Origin: a bacterium | GTDB lineage: Bacteria; Campylobacterota; Campylobacteria; Campylobacterales; Sulfurimonadaceae | Direction of reading: 5' to 3' | Assembly (NCBI GenBank): GCA_018822665.1 | Contig: JAHJJX010000017.1 | Span: 45,084 to 109,083, forward strand | Length of the DNA: 64,000 nucleotides | In this document: positions 44,469-53,773 of the stretch, piece after piece | Position numbering within the stretch: position 1 is the stretch's first letter | How the letters are laid out: each line of letters starts with the position of its first letter | Made by a program: the position numbers and the translations under genes | Notes under the pieces: model-generated | The model's input: only the letters and a program-made list of their open reading frames with translations | Databases searched by the model: none | Told to the model about the DNA's origin: nothing

Positions 44469-46484
44469 TTATATCTTGTCAATAATATATATCGGACTTG
44501 TTCCAATATATATAAACTTTGTAAATTTAATATCTTTTCCATACATATCGTAAACTTTTACATTTTCATTTTTAACATTATATTTAATCGTATTACCTTC
44601 CGACCACATTACTTGCAGTGTAGAATATTCATTTTGAAACTTATATATAGCTAAATTATCAACAAACTCAGATTCTTTAAATGTTTTACCATCTACCAAC
44701 CAAGTCAATATGCTATACGCTTGAACTAAAGGTCTTGGTTTCTTAGAGTCCCATAAAACATCATGACTCTTCCAATAGTCACCCCACCCAGCTGAATCAA
44801 AAAACATATCATAGAAAAAAATCTTTTTTATTCCTTCTGCAATATGTTTGATATTAAATTTGATTGCTAATTCAGATGCTCTATCCATGTCCATACAATC
44901 ATTGTAAAATGATTTCAATAAATTATTTGTACTTTTTGTGCAATCAAACCCAAATTCAGTTATCCAATAATCATGCTTATTGCCAAATGTATTTTTAAAA
45001 TTATTTAACTTTTTAAAATTTTGTGAATCTTTGGTCAAAGTATTGCTATTGGAGTTCTTTGAATAATAATAATGGAAGGTAATGATATCATTTTTATTAA
45101 ATATATTAAGTTTTTTTGCATTTTCAAGAAAATCTGCTTGCCTTCCTTTTCCAGATATTTTTTTATATAAATGTGCAACACCGCCTATATACTTATTTTG
45201 TGTCTGTACTTTATCAATTGCCAAGTATGTTTCATCTTCTAACACTTTATAAGTTTCTGCATGTGTCATATCTTCATATGGAACTAAAAATGGTATATCT
45301 GGTTCATTCCATATCTGCCAATATTTTATAGTATCTTTGTAGTGCTTTAATACTGATGTTACATAATTTTTCCAAGCAATCATATCGTATGGCATATATG
45401 AATATGCTCCATAATAATTAGATGATTTTGTTCTCGGATCACTTTTCCCGGAAGATGCCCAATATGCAGTTCTATCCAATGAACCTATAATTAAAAAGTC
45501 ATTATCTTGCAATTTATTAATAGCATTATCATTAAATACAAATTTACCTTTTTCTTCTTCAATAGCATTCCATTTTGTAATAAGTGGGCTATTTAATCTA
45601 ATTGCTCTGAATCCCATAAGTTTTGCTGCTTCTATACCATCATTATTTATCTCAAAATGCGAACCAAAATAGGATACTTTTGGATCAATATAAGATCTTT
45701 CCTTTAAACTTGGAACTATAGAAAATGTTACAACTTGATTATCAGATTTATCAGATTTATAAATTAATTTGTACCATCCTAATTCCAAATTGTCAAATGT
45801 TAAAATTCCTGAAAAATCATTCAGTACGCCACTCTTAAGTAATTCCTCATTATGGTTCATTAATTTCCACTTAATCAATGGAGACTCAGCTTCAATACCA
45901 TATTTGAATACTATTGGTGAGCCAAACTCATAAACAGCCAACTTTTTCTTTGTATCAATATAAACTTTTTCATCAATATCTACTACTTTTTCTGTTGACA
46001 CAAGACTAATATTGCTAATGGTCACATTAGCATCTTCTCCTTGAAATTCAAAATCTATTCTTGCTGTCTCTACATCCGAAGGAAATGTTACTTTCATAGT
46101 TTTATCTTGAAACGAAGTGCCTAGTGTTACAGATTCATATTTTCTAACATTAGGATTGAAAACACCCATTTTTACTGTTGTTTTTCTTGAAGCTTTTGCA
46201 CGTAATTTTAAAAAAAGTTGTTTATTTTTTGGAACTTTAAAAATTGTAGATTGAACACGAGTATAGAAATTTTCATTTACTGGAGCAACTAAGCCTTCTG
46301 CCGTTTTTAATAACTCTATATCTCCTGTCACTAAATAATCAATCTTTTTTTTATACCAAAAACGACCATTCCATCCCAGCTCACCAAAACGGAAATCTCC
46401 ATTAAAAACATGATTAATTTCTTTGGCTTGAATACTAAGAGTAACAAAAAATAAAGCACTTAACATTAACAAAAATCTTTGCAT
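44469..46484 (-). CDS. Secreted clan-A glycoside hydrolase (GH39/PslG-like)
   Basis: A signal peptide (MQRFLLMLSALFFVTLSIQA) leads into a beta-rich, carbohydrate-binding-like region (25-165) and a second beta domain (180-258). A (beta/alpha)8 catalytic domain follows: the acid/base is Glu394 in YWQIWNEPD and the nucleophile Glu510 in YWITEFGFD, the usual pair of retaining clan GH-A enzymes. It overlaps neither partner but is 1 base from the polymerase gene. Hydrolases such as PslG inside exopolysaccharide operons trim or release polymer in the periplasm, which is the likely role. The exact GH family and bond are not certain. Confidence 0.82.
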   Translation of the reverse strand: MQRFLLMLSALFFVTLSIQAKEINHVFNGDFRFGELGWNGRFWYKKKIDYLVTGDIELLKTAEGLVAPVNENFYTRVQSTIFKVPKNKQLFLKLRAKASRKTTVKMGVFNPNVRKYESVTLGTSFQDKTMKVTFPSDVETARIDFEFQGEDANVTISNISLVSTEKVVDIDEKVYIDTKKKLAVYEFGSPIVFKYGIEAESPLIKWKLMNHNEELLKSGVLNDFSGILTFDNLELGWYKLIYKSDKSDNQVVTFSIVPSLKERSYIDPKVSYFGSHFEINNDGIEAAKLMGFRAIRLNSPLITKWNAIEEEKGKFVFNDNAINKLQDNDFLIIGSLDRTAYWASSGKSDPRTKSSNYYGAYSYMPYDMIAWKNYVTSVLKHYKDTIKYWQIWNEPDIPFLVPYEDMTHAETYKVLEDETYLAIDKVQTQNKYIGGVAHLYKKISGKGRQADFLENAKKLNIFNKNDIITFHYYYSKNSNSNTLTKDSQNFKKLNNFKNTFGNKHDYWITEFGFDCTKSTNNLLKSFYNDCMDMDRASELAIKFNIKHIAEGIKKIFFYDMFFDSAGWGDYWKSHDVLWDSKKPRPLVQAYSILTWLVDGKTFKESEFVDNLAIYKFQNEYSTLQVMWSEGNTIKYNVKNENVKVYDMYGKDIKFTKFIYIGTSPIYIIDKI

Positions 46485-46485
46485 T

Positions 46486-47769
46486 TTATATATGTCCTTT
46501 ATTTTTTGTCAAGATTGTTAACATCAGAATATAAAAAAACATAAGCAACATGCTCGGGACAGCTAAAAAAGCTTCCATAGAAGTAGGTAAGATTATTAAT
46601 AGTAGTAAGATAGTAGCAAGTTCACTCTTACTCTCAAATATCATATCAATCAGTTTATTTAATAATATAGAATAAACTGACACACCTAGTAATCCATAAT
46701 TAATTAAAACTTGCAAAAAACTATTGTGTGTGTTTATTTTAGTAAGATCACTATATGCAAGGACAAAAAACTGACTGTAATCATCTACAACACCAGAGAT
46801 AGTTTGACCATAATATCCATAACCAAAAACAATATTGTATATACTGCTGTCATTCCATAAAAAATTCAATACTGCTAGCCATATATAAATTCTATTGTTA
46901 AGTGAAACTAACTCAAAGACATCACCTCTTGAAAGATTTTCCACTAAATCAAAAAATCCATTTTGATACAAAATCCCAACCAAAGATAAATATATTATTG
47001 GAAAGAAAAAGGCACTAAAGACTATAGTCTTCATAACTTTTTTTACTTTATACAATCCAGTATAAAGTAAAAAAATAATAAAGAGCAGGTACAATATCAT
47101 CATTCTACTTCCACCTAAGAGCATTCCATATATACCTAATATAAATAGCATCGCATATAAAATTTTCAAAATAAATGATGGATAACGAAAGAAAATTTGA
47201 TTTTTATAAAAATATATCGAAAGTCCGGCAACAAATAATGCTTGTATCGAAGTGTCAACATAACCAGCTGAAAAAGGCAATACTTTTCTGCTTTCTAACC
47301 AAGGCACAATAGTCTCTAATTCCCGATTATAAATATCATCACTATTTAAATTTTCAAAGCCAATTAAATATAATAATATATTAACCGTAAAATAGAACAG
47401 ATATCCATACATTAATAATCTAAGTATCTTTGAGGTTTCTATTTGCTTGTTAATAACCTGAATGTAAATAAACAATAAACTAAATAAAATAACATTCACA
47501 AAAATAGTTGCTATACCAACTAAACTAGAATCGTAGATATGTGCCCTAATTAAACCAGCAATAAATAAAATAAAAAAAAGGGCAGGATAAAGCATATTTT
47601 TAATATTTATTGATATATTATTGGATACTATAAGAAACAGAGAGATATAAACAGGAAGTAATATCAAACCCGCTGCATATAAGTAATTAGAACCTATAAA
47701 TTGACCAAAACCATAAGCAAGTAAAAAAAATAGTAATGACAATCTAGCAAAAAATAATTTTTGAATCAT
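46486..47769 (-). CDS. O-antigen polymerase/ligase (Wzy-like membrane protein)
   Basis: The protein is 427 residues with about eleven to twelve hydrophobic helices and a long periplasmic loop containing the LTKINTHNSFLQVLINYGLLG motif that marks Wzy/WaaL proteins. Together with the flippase and WbaP it completes a Wzx/Wzy-dependent pathway, in which lipid-linked repeats are polymerised at the periplasmic face. A WaaL ligase role is the alternative and cannot be excluded from sequence. It overlaps the GT2 gene by one base. Confidence 0.87.
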   Translation of the reverse strand: MIQKLFFARLSLLFFLLAYGFGQFIGSNYLYAAGLILLPVYISLFLIVSNNISINIKNMLYPALFFILFIAGLIRAHIYDSSLVGIATIFVNVILFSLLFIYIQVINKQIETSKILRLLMYGYLFYFTVNILLYLIGFENLNSDDIYNRELETIVPWLESRKVLPFSAGYVDTSIQALFVAGLSIYFYKNQIFFRYPSFILKILYAMLFILGIYGMLLGGSRMMILYLLFIIFLLYTGLYKVKKVMKTIVFSAFFFPIIYLSLVGILYQNGFFDLVENLSRGDVFELVSLNNRIYIWLAVLNFLWNDSSIYNIVFGYGYYGQTISGVVDDYSQFFVLAYSDLTKINTHNSFLQVLINYGLLGVSVYSILLNKLIDMIFESKSELATILLLLIILPTSMEAFLAVPSMLLMFFYILMLTILTKNKGHI

Positions 47770-48605
47770 TATTTATTGGTTACCTTTAATAATCTTTTCC
47801 CAACTTCAAAATTCAGTAAAATACTTTTAATAAAAGATCTTGTTTTACCAAACATGAAAATAACAAATGTATTCAATAAATCAAAATATGACTGAAATCT
47901 TGTTAAATGTAAATTTTCTACCCTTATTTTATGCTTATACATTAAATTTTTATAAAACAGCTTTGATGATATCCCTAAATCATCATATATAACTAAATAT
48001 TTACTAAATTCATTTGGCGAATACCTCAATGCAATTTTTAGTAATAAATCATAATCCATCGCTAAAAACTGATAGCATTCATTATAAAGTCCAAGCTTGT
48101 TAATTATATCTCGCTCTATAAATGTAGCCTGATGGCAAATATGTAAATTTGAATAAGCAAAACGCAGAAAATTATATTTTAGGAGTTCAGATTCTCTAGC
48201 ATCATAAAGATTATTATATTTATCTATTCTTTTTCTAAGTCCATAAGCCCATTGCCATTTATCTTTAAGATAAGATGCTTTCACAAATGAAAGTACTTTA
48301 CTATCAATATAACAATCCCCAGAATTCAAATAATTTACTATTTGACCTTTTGCTACTTCTGTACCTTTATTAAAAGCATGTGATATCCCTCTATCTTTTT
48401 CACTAACGCTATAAGTGATAATATCACTAAACTCCAGTAGTATCTCTTTAGTATTATCGATTGAGCCACCATCAATAACAATAAGTTCAAAATCATTTTC
48501 ATCTTGGAGACGAATACTTTCCAATGTTTTTCGTAATCCTTCAGCGTTATTGTAAGTAATTGTCACAATTGAGATTAAAGGTACAGCCGATAATCTTGAA
48601 ATCAT
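47769..48605 (-). CDS. Family 2 glycosyltransferase
   Basis: The GT-A fold begins VPLISIVTITYNNAEGLRKTL, continues with FELIVIDGGSIDNTKEIL, and the metal-binding region is NYLNSGDCYIDSKV (the usual DxD is NSGD-like). The later HICHQATFIERDIINKLGLY is typical of WcaA/RfbF-type enzymes that add sugars during repeat-unit synthesis. The donor is not predictable. It sits between the unknown gene (4-base overlap) and the polymerase. Confidence 0.88.
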   Translation of the reverse strand: MISRLSAVPLISIVTITYNNAEGLRKTLESIRLQDENDFELIVIDGGSIDNTKEILLEFSDIITYSVSEKDRGISHAFNKGTEVAKGQIVNYLNSGDCYIDSKVLSFVKASYLKDKWQWAYGLRKRIDKYNNLYDARESELLKYNFLRFAYSNLHICHQATFIERDIINKLGLYNECYQFLAMDYDLLLKIALRYSPNEFSKYLVIYDDLGISSKLFYKNLMYKHKIRVENLHLTRFQSYFDLLNTFVIFMFGKTRSFIKSILLNFEVGKRLLKVTNK

Positions 48606-49906
48606 TTTAACTCTCTTTTTGATAGTGCAGGAATATGTGATGATGTCATAGAAAAATAATTTATTTCCTTTGATTCTCCATACACAATCTGTCTTTCTAA
48701 AAAATCACAATGTTCATCATAATAATCTTCATAATCTCTATCACGAAAAAATGATGGATGAGTATTAAAAACAGTTTTCATTAAATCATCAAATTGGGCA
48801 CTTGAACTATGCTTCCAAAAATATTTTTCTGATTTTTCTCTTCCATCAGCACCAATAATACAAACGCTCTTCGCAAAAGAAGAAGCAAAAGGTATCATAT
48901 ATAATGTTAATATATTCGCTGAAGATTTAACCCATAAGTTTTTTGATGTAGGAAAATTAAAGTTATTTACTTTTATTTTCAAAACTTTTTCTTTTATGGA
49001 AGTTCTATGTGAAATTCCTATTAGAGCTGATTCTAATTCAGGATAATGTGCTAAAAGTAATGGTACGGTTTGTTCTGGTACACCAATAAAGCAGTTATAT
49101 TTCTTATATACATTTAAAACTTCACTGCGAAAGGTACTAGAATACTTGCATGGACTAAAATGAAAAACGGGATCAGCAAATACTAACAGATCAGGCTTTT
49201 TGATATACTCTAAAAAATCATTATTTTTTACTGTACTATTACAAATAATCTTAAAACTATCATCTTCATATGCAAACTCTTTATATCTATCAAAAGATGG
49301 ACCAGTTACAAAACAATATGCTTTTGATTTATTTTGATTTTCATATTCAAGTCTTTCCATGTTTTTACTACTAATAAGTTGATAATTATTTTTTTCCTTT
49401 TGAGATAAAGTTTTATAAAAATAATTTTGTAATACTTGTGATTCAACTACCGAGTAATAATTTTCATCCATTATTTCTACTCTAGCCAAATGTCTCATGA
49501 TTTGTAGATTAAATATTTTCTTTGCATCATGCAACAAAATCATGTCCGTATTTAAATGCTCTGCTACATTTTCACTAAAAATAAATTGTATTGCAGGAGC
49601 TAATCCATTAAAATACACTTCTTGGTCTGACTGAATAGAATCGAAACTAAACGTTTTTAAATTTAATGTCTTGCTTACAACAATATATAGTTTAACATCA
49701 GAAGATGGAAAAGCCCAACTAAGCTTATTTATAATGGTTTCTAATTTTTCCTGTGTGTCTATTTCAGGATATACTAATATTGATTTAACTAAATGATTTG
49801 AGCTGAAGAATTTCAAAAATCTTTTAATTAAGGTAAAAAAAGTATGCGCCTTTTTTCTCGATTGTATTTCTTTTATTTTTCTTTCAGCATATGCGACATC
49901 ACTCAT
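48602..49906 (-). CDS. Unknown protein with a DUF115/MptE-like segment
   Basis: Only the C-terminal half is suggestive. KAYCFVTGPSFDRYKEF resembles the GxGPSL nucleotide-binding start of DUF115/MptE-like and Maf-like proteins. IICNSTVKN, KKPDLLVFADPVFHF and KSVCIIGADGREKSEKYF follow in the same order as in that family. The first 170 residues have no match I recognise. In this position it could be a glycosyltransferase that adds an unusual sugar, possibly the CMP-activated one made by the cassette upstream, but this is inference. It overlaps the flippase gene by one base and the GT2 gene by four. Confidence 0.7.
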   Translation of the reverse strand: MSDVAYAERKIKEIQSRKKAHTFFTLIKRFLKFFSSNHLVKSILVYPEIDTQEKLETIINKLSWAFPSSDVKLYIVVSKTLNLKTFSFDSIQSDQEVYFNGLAPAIQFIFSENVAEHLNTDMILLHDAKKIFNLQIMRHLARVEIMDENYYSVVESQVLQNYFYKTLSQKEKNNYQLISSKNMERLEYENQNKSKAYCFVTGPSFDRYKEFAYEDDSFKIICNSTVKNNDFLEYIKKPDLLVFADPVFHFSPCKYSSTFRSEVLNVYKKYNCFIGVPEQTVPLLLAHYPELESALIGISHRTSIKEKVLKIKVNNFNFPTSKNLWVKSSANILTLYMIPFASSFAKSVCIIGADGREKSEKYFWKHSSSAQFDDLMKTVFNTHPSFFRDRDYEDYYDEHCDFLERQIVYGESKEINYFSMTSSHIPALSKRELK

Positions 49907-51312
49907 TAATTCTCCTTGTAAAATGATTGAAATAATAAAATTCCTAATATTAAAAACATTATAATTGTGTGTTTTTCAAATTTCAAAATTTTTAAATGAA
50001 ATATTCTATAAGATTTTCTTGCAGAATATAAACTATATGCAACATTTGCAAATATATATGCAAGAAGAAATGAATACACTCCAAAAAAGTTATAAAATAT
50101 AATTGACAAAACTATAAAAATACTACCTGCTATACCATTAGCTTTATGCCAAACAATATCATTAGTCAAACTATAAAGTTGGAGATGCATTGCACCGTAA
50201 CGCTCAAGGAAAAATGCCAGTCCAAATAAAGACCATAACAATGGCTCAGGCAATAGTGTATTGCTCCCTATCATATCCAAGATTAAATCACCTAATAACG
50301 CAATAAAAAAGAAAGCAATTATATATGACCAAAGAGACAATTGAATACTTTTTTTTGCAATTTTTAATAACATTTCAAAATCATGCTTTGCATATACACT
50401 TGCCATAAATGGTATTTTACTATAAAAAGGAGCCCTAGAAAACTCACTCAATATTTGAATAATTCTTAAACCAAATAAATAACTCGTCACTTGTTCTGTA
50501 TTTCCTATACTTGTATATACGAGACCACTTATTTGCACCAAACCAAATGACATTAAAACTCCTAGTCCACTCTTCCAAGCACTCGACCAAACAACAGAAA
50601 AAACGTCTTTATTAATATAATATTTTTGCTTGAAGATATTAAAAGGAAGTTCTATCTTACTTACTAAATATTTATTTCTAATAACACTGAACAGTATCCA
50701 AAACTGCTGTACAGCAATTAATTCAAACAAGCCACCATTAAAATATAAAATAAGTACGCTACTAAAGATATTTCCTAAAGAAGAAAATATTTCCCATCTC
50801 CTTAATATTGCAATATGATTCATTCCTTGTAAAAATGTAGTATAGATATTACCATACATCATATATGTCGAAACAAAAACAACAACTATCCATACATAAA
50901 GTGCATGGTTATCATTACTTAAAGTCATGAATTTAGTATAAAAGAATAATGTACCAAAAGTTAGAAGAACTACAAAAACAACAAAAGATATCCCCTTGTA
51001 AATATACCCCATTGTTCTATAAATTTCAATTATTGTTTCATAGTTTGCTATATTACTTTTTGAAAATTTTGAAAGATCTTGTACTCTACTACCAGCTCTA
51101 GCATATGAAAGCACTCTCATAAATGTTTGAGAAAAACCCATATCTAGTAATCTAATTAAACTTATTATGATGCCAATAATAAACCATATATTTAATTCAT
51201 CATTTGAAAATTTCACTAATACATATGGTAATAATACTATTACATTTAATGTTCTACTTAAAAAACTTCCCCACGTAGTAATTGTCGGTGAGTTCCAAGC
51301 TCTTTTTAACAA
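49906..51312 (-). CDS. Polysaccharide flippase (Wzx-like, MATE/MVF fold)
   Basis: The protein is 468 residues with about twelve to fourteen membrane helices (SFLSRTLNVIVLLPYVLVKF, FWIVL-type helices, LLEIPL-type end). It starts WGSFLSRTLNVIVLLPYV, which is usual for oligosaccharide flippases, and RLLDMGFSQTFMRVLSYA is a further match. It would move undecaprenyl-linked repeats across the inner membrane. It overlaps the HAD gene by 7 bases and the unknown gene by 1. Sequence similarity among flippases is low, so subtype is not assigned. Confidence 0.85.
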   Translation of the reverse strand: MLKRAWNSPTITTWGSFLSRTLNVIVLLPYVLVKFSNDELNIWFIIGIIISLIRLLDMGFSQTFMRVLSYARAGSRVQDLSKFSKSNIANYETIIEIYRTMGYIYKGISFVVFVVLLTFGTLFFYTKFMTLSNDNHALYVWIVVVFVSTYMMYGNIYTTFLQGMNHIAILRRWEIFSSLGNIFSSVLILYFNGGLFELIAVQQFWILFSVIRNKYLVSKIELPFNIFKQKYYINKDVFSVVWSSAWKSGLGVLMSFGLVQISGLVYTSIGNTEQVTSYLFGLRIIQILSEFSRAPFYSKIPFMASVYAKHDFEMLLKIAKKSIQLSLWSYIIAFFFIALLGDLILDMIGSNTLLPEPLLWSLFGLAFFLERYGAMHLQLYSLTNDIVWHKANGIAGSIFIVLSIIFYNFFGVYSFLLAYIFANVAYSLYSARKSYRIFHLKILKFEKHTIIMFLILGILLFQSFYKEN

Positions 51313-51932
51313 AACAACTCATTCTTAAAATTATGTATATAATTTTCAAGCTTAATTAAATTATTATTATTAAACCCAAAAAACATTACCCCATTTGCCT
51401 GTGCAGCTTCATAGTCATTAATACTATCACCAATTAAAACAGTTTCATCTTTATTGTAATTATTCAAATCTAAAATATTTTTCACTATCTCATTTTTCTT
51501 GGTTGGTGAGCCATTTATGCTTAGAAAGTATGATGTTAATGTTAACTTTTCACAAATGTATTTTAAGTCATTTTCATCTGCGCCTGACGCTATGTGCATA
51601 TTATAGTTTTGATAATTTTGTTTTATAAAATCTACTGCATCATCTATCATATATTTTGGATTTGTTAGTTCCTCTTTTGTTAGTTCTGAGTATCTGTTTG
51701 CATGTTTTAATATCTCATTTTCTGAGATACTTTGCGATAATATCTCTTCAAAAAAGTACTTTACTTTTATATATCTTGATATGCCGCCATTTTGCATGTG
51801 GTATTCTACCAATTGTTCTATTTTGTCGAATGGAAACTCTTTGAATAGCTTTCTGTATGCTTCTGTTTTTGTAGGTACAGAATCAAGTATGACACCATCA
51901 AAATCGAATATTATGTTTTTTATATTTGCCAT
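51306..51932 (-). CDS. HAD-superfamily hydrolase (subclass IA)
   Basis: Motif I is IIFDFDGVILDSV with the nucleophile Asp (about residue 10) and acid Asp (12). The cap domain follows, then the Ser/Thr of motif II in IASGADEND, the Lys of SPTKKNEIV and the acidic motif IV VLIGDSINDYEAA. It probably dephosphorylates a sugar phosphate or similar, for example within the ulosonic acid route encoded upstream. The position between the FRG and flippase genes supports a role in polymer precursor supply. The substrate is unknown. Confidence 0.87.
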   Translation of the reverse strand: MANIKNIIFDFDGVILDSVPTKTEAYRKLFKEFPFDKIEQLVEYHMQNGGISRYIKVKYFFEEILSQSISENEILKHANRYSELTKEELTNPKYMIDDAVDFIKQNYQNYNMHIASGADENDLKYICEKLTLTSYFLSINGSPTKKNEIVKNILDLNNYNKDETVLIGDSINDYEAAQANGVMFFGFNNNNLIKLENYIHNFKNELFC

Positions 51933-51933
51933 A

Positions 51934-52905
51934 TTACAACCTCCTTTTATATTTTTTCACAATATATTTTGCAGAATTCTCTATCTCTGGGAATAGTCTT
52001 TGTTCTGATATGCCAATTTTTTCAAGCTCTTCATTGATAGTTGTTTTTTTATCATAAGGTATGACTATTTCTTCTACACTTATATCTGCATTTTTCAATT
52101 CAGGCAGTTTGAATTTGTCTCCATCCTTAATGCCATATATCAAGAATGCCCCTTGCTGCGCTATTATTCTTTGATTGTTCAGTTTTGGTTTTATACAAAC
52201 TATTGCATTGTCAAAATGCTCTGGATTTACTATTTTTCGGAAGTTGTTTTTTTCTTTTTGGATTTCATAAGTTATATAGTCCAAAAGTTGAGTGTTATTC
52301 AATATTTTTATACACTCTATCTTTTCTTCCTTCTTTGCATTCTTATTATAAAAATAGTTGAATGTCATAATTGACTTCTGCTGATTTTGAGATATTCTTT
52401 GTTTTAATGATTCAATAGATGAGTTACTTATATTAATTTTTAATTCTTCTTCAAATGTATTAAATTTATTTGGCTCTATGTATACCAATGCACTCAAAAT
52501 ACTTACAGTATCACTATCATAATGCTTGATTAGTTGATTTGGTATAGTGATGATTTTTACACATGCATCTTTTTTATCTTTAGAATTTACTGCAAAGTAT
52601 AAAGCAATTAGAGGGTTTTCTGTAACATCTAATAATCTTGTTGGAAAACCGTAATGTTGCATTAATGATAATTTCTCAAAATTTGTAACTTGTGTACTAA
52701 ACTCTGCCACATTAGATGAAATTGCCTCACGAATAATCTCATGTTCATATTTTACTAATGCACTTTTGCCGTATTTTCTATATATACTTGGTTCCAATTT
52801 ATAACTTATATCTGAATGACCTCTAAAAAATACATTTTTTTTATTACTAACAGCATTAATAAATTCTGCGAGAGTATTTACTTTGTTATCTATATTATTA
52901 GGCAT
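51934..52905 (-). CDS. FRG-domain protein, coupled to macrodomain gene
   Basis: The FRG domain spans about residues 12-130: VFFRGHSDISYKLEPSIYRK carries the name-giving Phe-Arg-Gly, and MQHYGFPTRLLDVTENPLIALYFAV is the second conserved block. FRG domains are found in phage-defence and toxin-like contexts, but their chemistry is not established to my knowledge. The start (52905) overlaps the end of the macrodomain gene by 8 bases and is preceded by GGA, so the two are translationally coupled. The C-terminal 180 residues show no domain I can name. An effector controlled by its macrodomain partner is possible but unproven. Confidence 0.8.
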   Translation of the reverse strand: MPNNIDNKVNTLAEFINAVSNKKNVFFRGHSDISYKLEPSIYRKYGKSALVKYEHEIIREAISSNVAEFSTQVTNFEKLSLMQHYGFPTRLLDVTENPLIALYFAVNSKDKKDACVKIITIPNQLIKHYDSDTVSILSALVYIEPNKFNTFEEELKINISNSSIESLKQRISQNQQKSIMTFNYFYNKNAKKEEKIECIKILNNTQLLDYITYEIQKEKNNFRKIVNPEHFDNAIVCIKPKLNNQRIIAQQGAFLIYGIKDGDKFKLPELKNADISVEEIVIPYDKKTTINEELEKIGISEQRLFPEIENSAKYIVKKYKRRL

Positions 52906-53773
52906 CAAAATCCAATACTTCCGATAGGTCACTTTTTTTTGTATAGTTTAGTACAATTTTATCTTCGTTCTTTAGTATATATGGCAAAACAGATAAAAAA
53001 TCAAATATCTCTTTTTTATATTCTTGCAACTCATGATATATATCATTTTCACAAAGTTTACCTACTGTTTTTAAGGTATAAAACATTGTTTTAATATCGC
53101 TTCTTGACAATATAAAACTTTTGCTTTTACTTTGAAATAGAAAATAATCCTCTTCACTGTTATAGTTTATTTCATAAGTATTGTTCGAAAGTTTTATCTT
53201 CTTTGGAAACAGAGTATTTACGCTATAAGAATCTTGTAAATCTTCAAAAAAAACTGAAAAAGTTAAGCTCTCTGGATCTGACCTTAGCCAATCTTCTATA
53301 TCCTTTGGTTTTGTATGTTCAGGTACTATATCTTTGTCAAAATCATATATAGAAACATTAATAGGTGCTTTTTTAAGATATTTTTCTACGATTGGTTTCA
53401 CTTGCATTTCCCAGTCAAGCCCGCCATTTCCACAACCAAGTTTTGGCATTGCAATGTCTGTAATTTGTAATTTTGTTGCTTCTTGTACTAACCTCTGCAA
53501 TCCTTTTTCTATATACTCAACTGTTGATGGGCTCTTCCAGTGTTTTTTCGTAGGAAAATTTAAAATCCATTTATTTGAAGTTTTATAGAGATAAAGTTCA
53601 CCAATATCAAGGGTTCCGTCGTTGCATAGTTGTTTATAGTTTTCAAACATTTGAGGATATATCTTTTTAAAATCAGCAGCAATACCTTTGCCCATAACGC
53701 CTACAGTATTTACTGTATTTACAAGCACTTTTGCATTTGATGTAAAAAGATTTCCTTTAATGTAATTAATCAT
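52898..53773 (-). CDS. DarG-like macrodomain protein
   Basis: Residues 1-155 form a macrodomain of the DarG type: MINYIKGNLFTSNAKVLVNT, VGVMGKGIAADFKKIYP, and MPKLGCGNGGLDWEMQV. DarG removes ADP-ribose placed on DNA by the toxin DarT. The start MINYIKGN overlaps the upstream stop as ATGA, so it is coupled to the YhcH-like gene. The C-terminal 130 residues (FSVFFEDLQDSYSVNTLF..., KNEDKIVLNY) are unassigned; in DarG this part contacts the toxin. No DarT is present; the adjacent gene encodes an FRG-domain protein instead. Substrate-free macrodomain roles in sugar or NAD metabolism are the alternative. Confidence 0.82.
   Translation of the reverse strand: MINYIKGNLFTSNAKVLVNTVNTVGVMGKGIAADFKKIYPQMFENYKQLCNDGTLDIGELYLYKTSNKWILNFPTKKHWKSPSTVEYIEKGLQRLVQEATKLQITDIAMPKLGCGNGGLDWEMQVKPIVEKYLKKAPINVSIYDFDKDIVPEHTKPKDIEDWLRSDPESLTFSVFFEDLQDSYSVNTLFPKKIKLSNNTYEINYNSEEDYFLFQSKSKSFILSRSDIKTMFYTLKTVGKLCENDIYHELQEYKKEIFDFLSVLPYILKNEDKIVLNYTKKSDLSEVLDFDA

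Noticed and set aside
51934..53773. Calling the macrodomain-FRG pair DarTG
   Set aside because: No DarT sequence is present and FRG proteins are not DarT; only the macrodomain is DarG-like.
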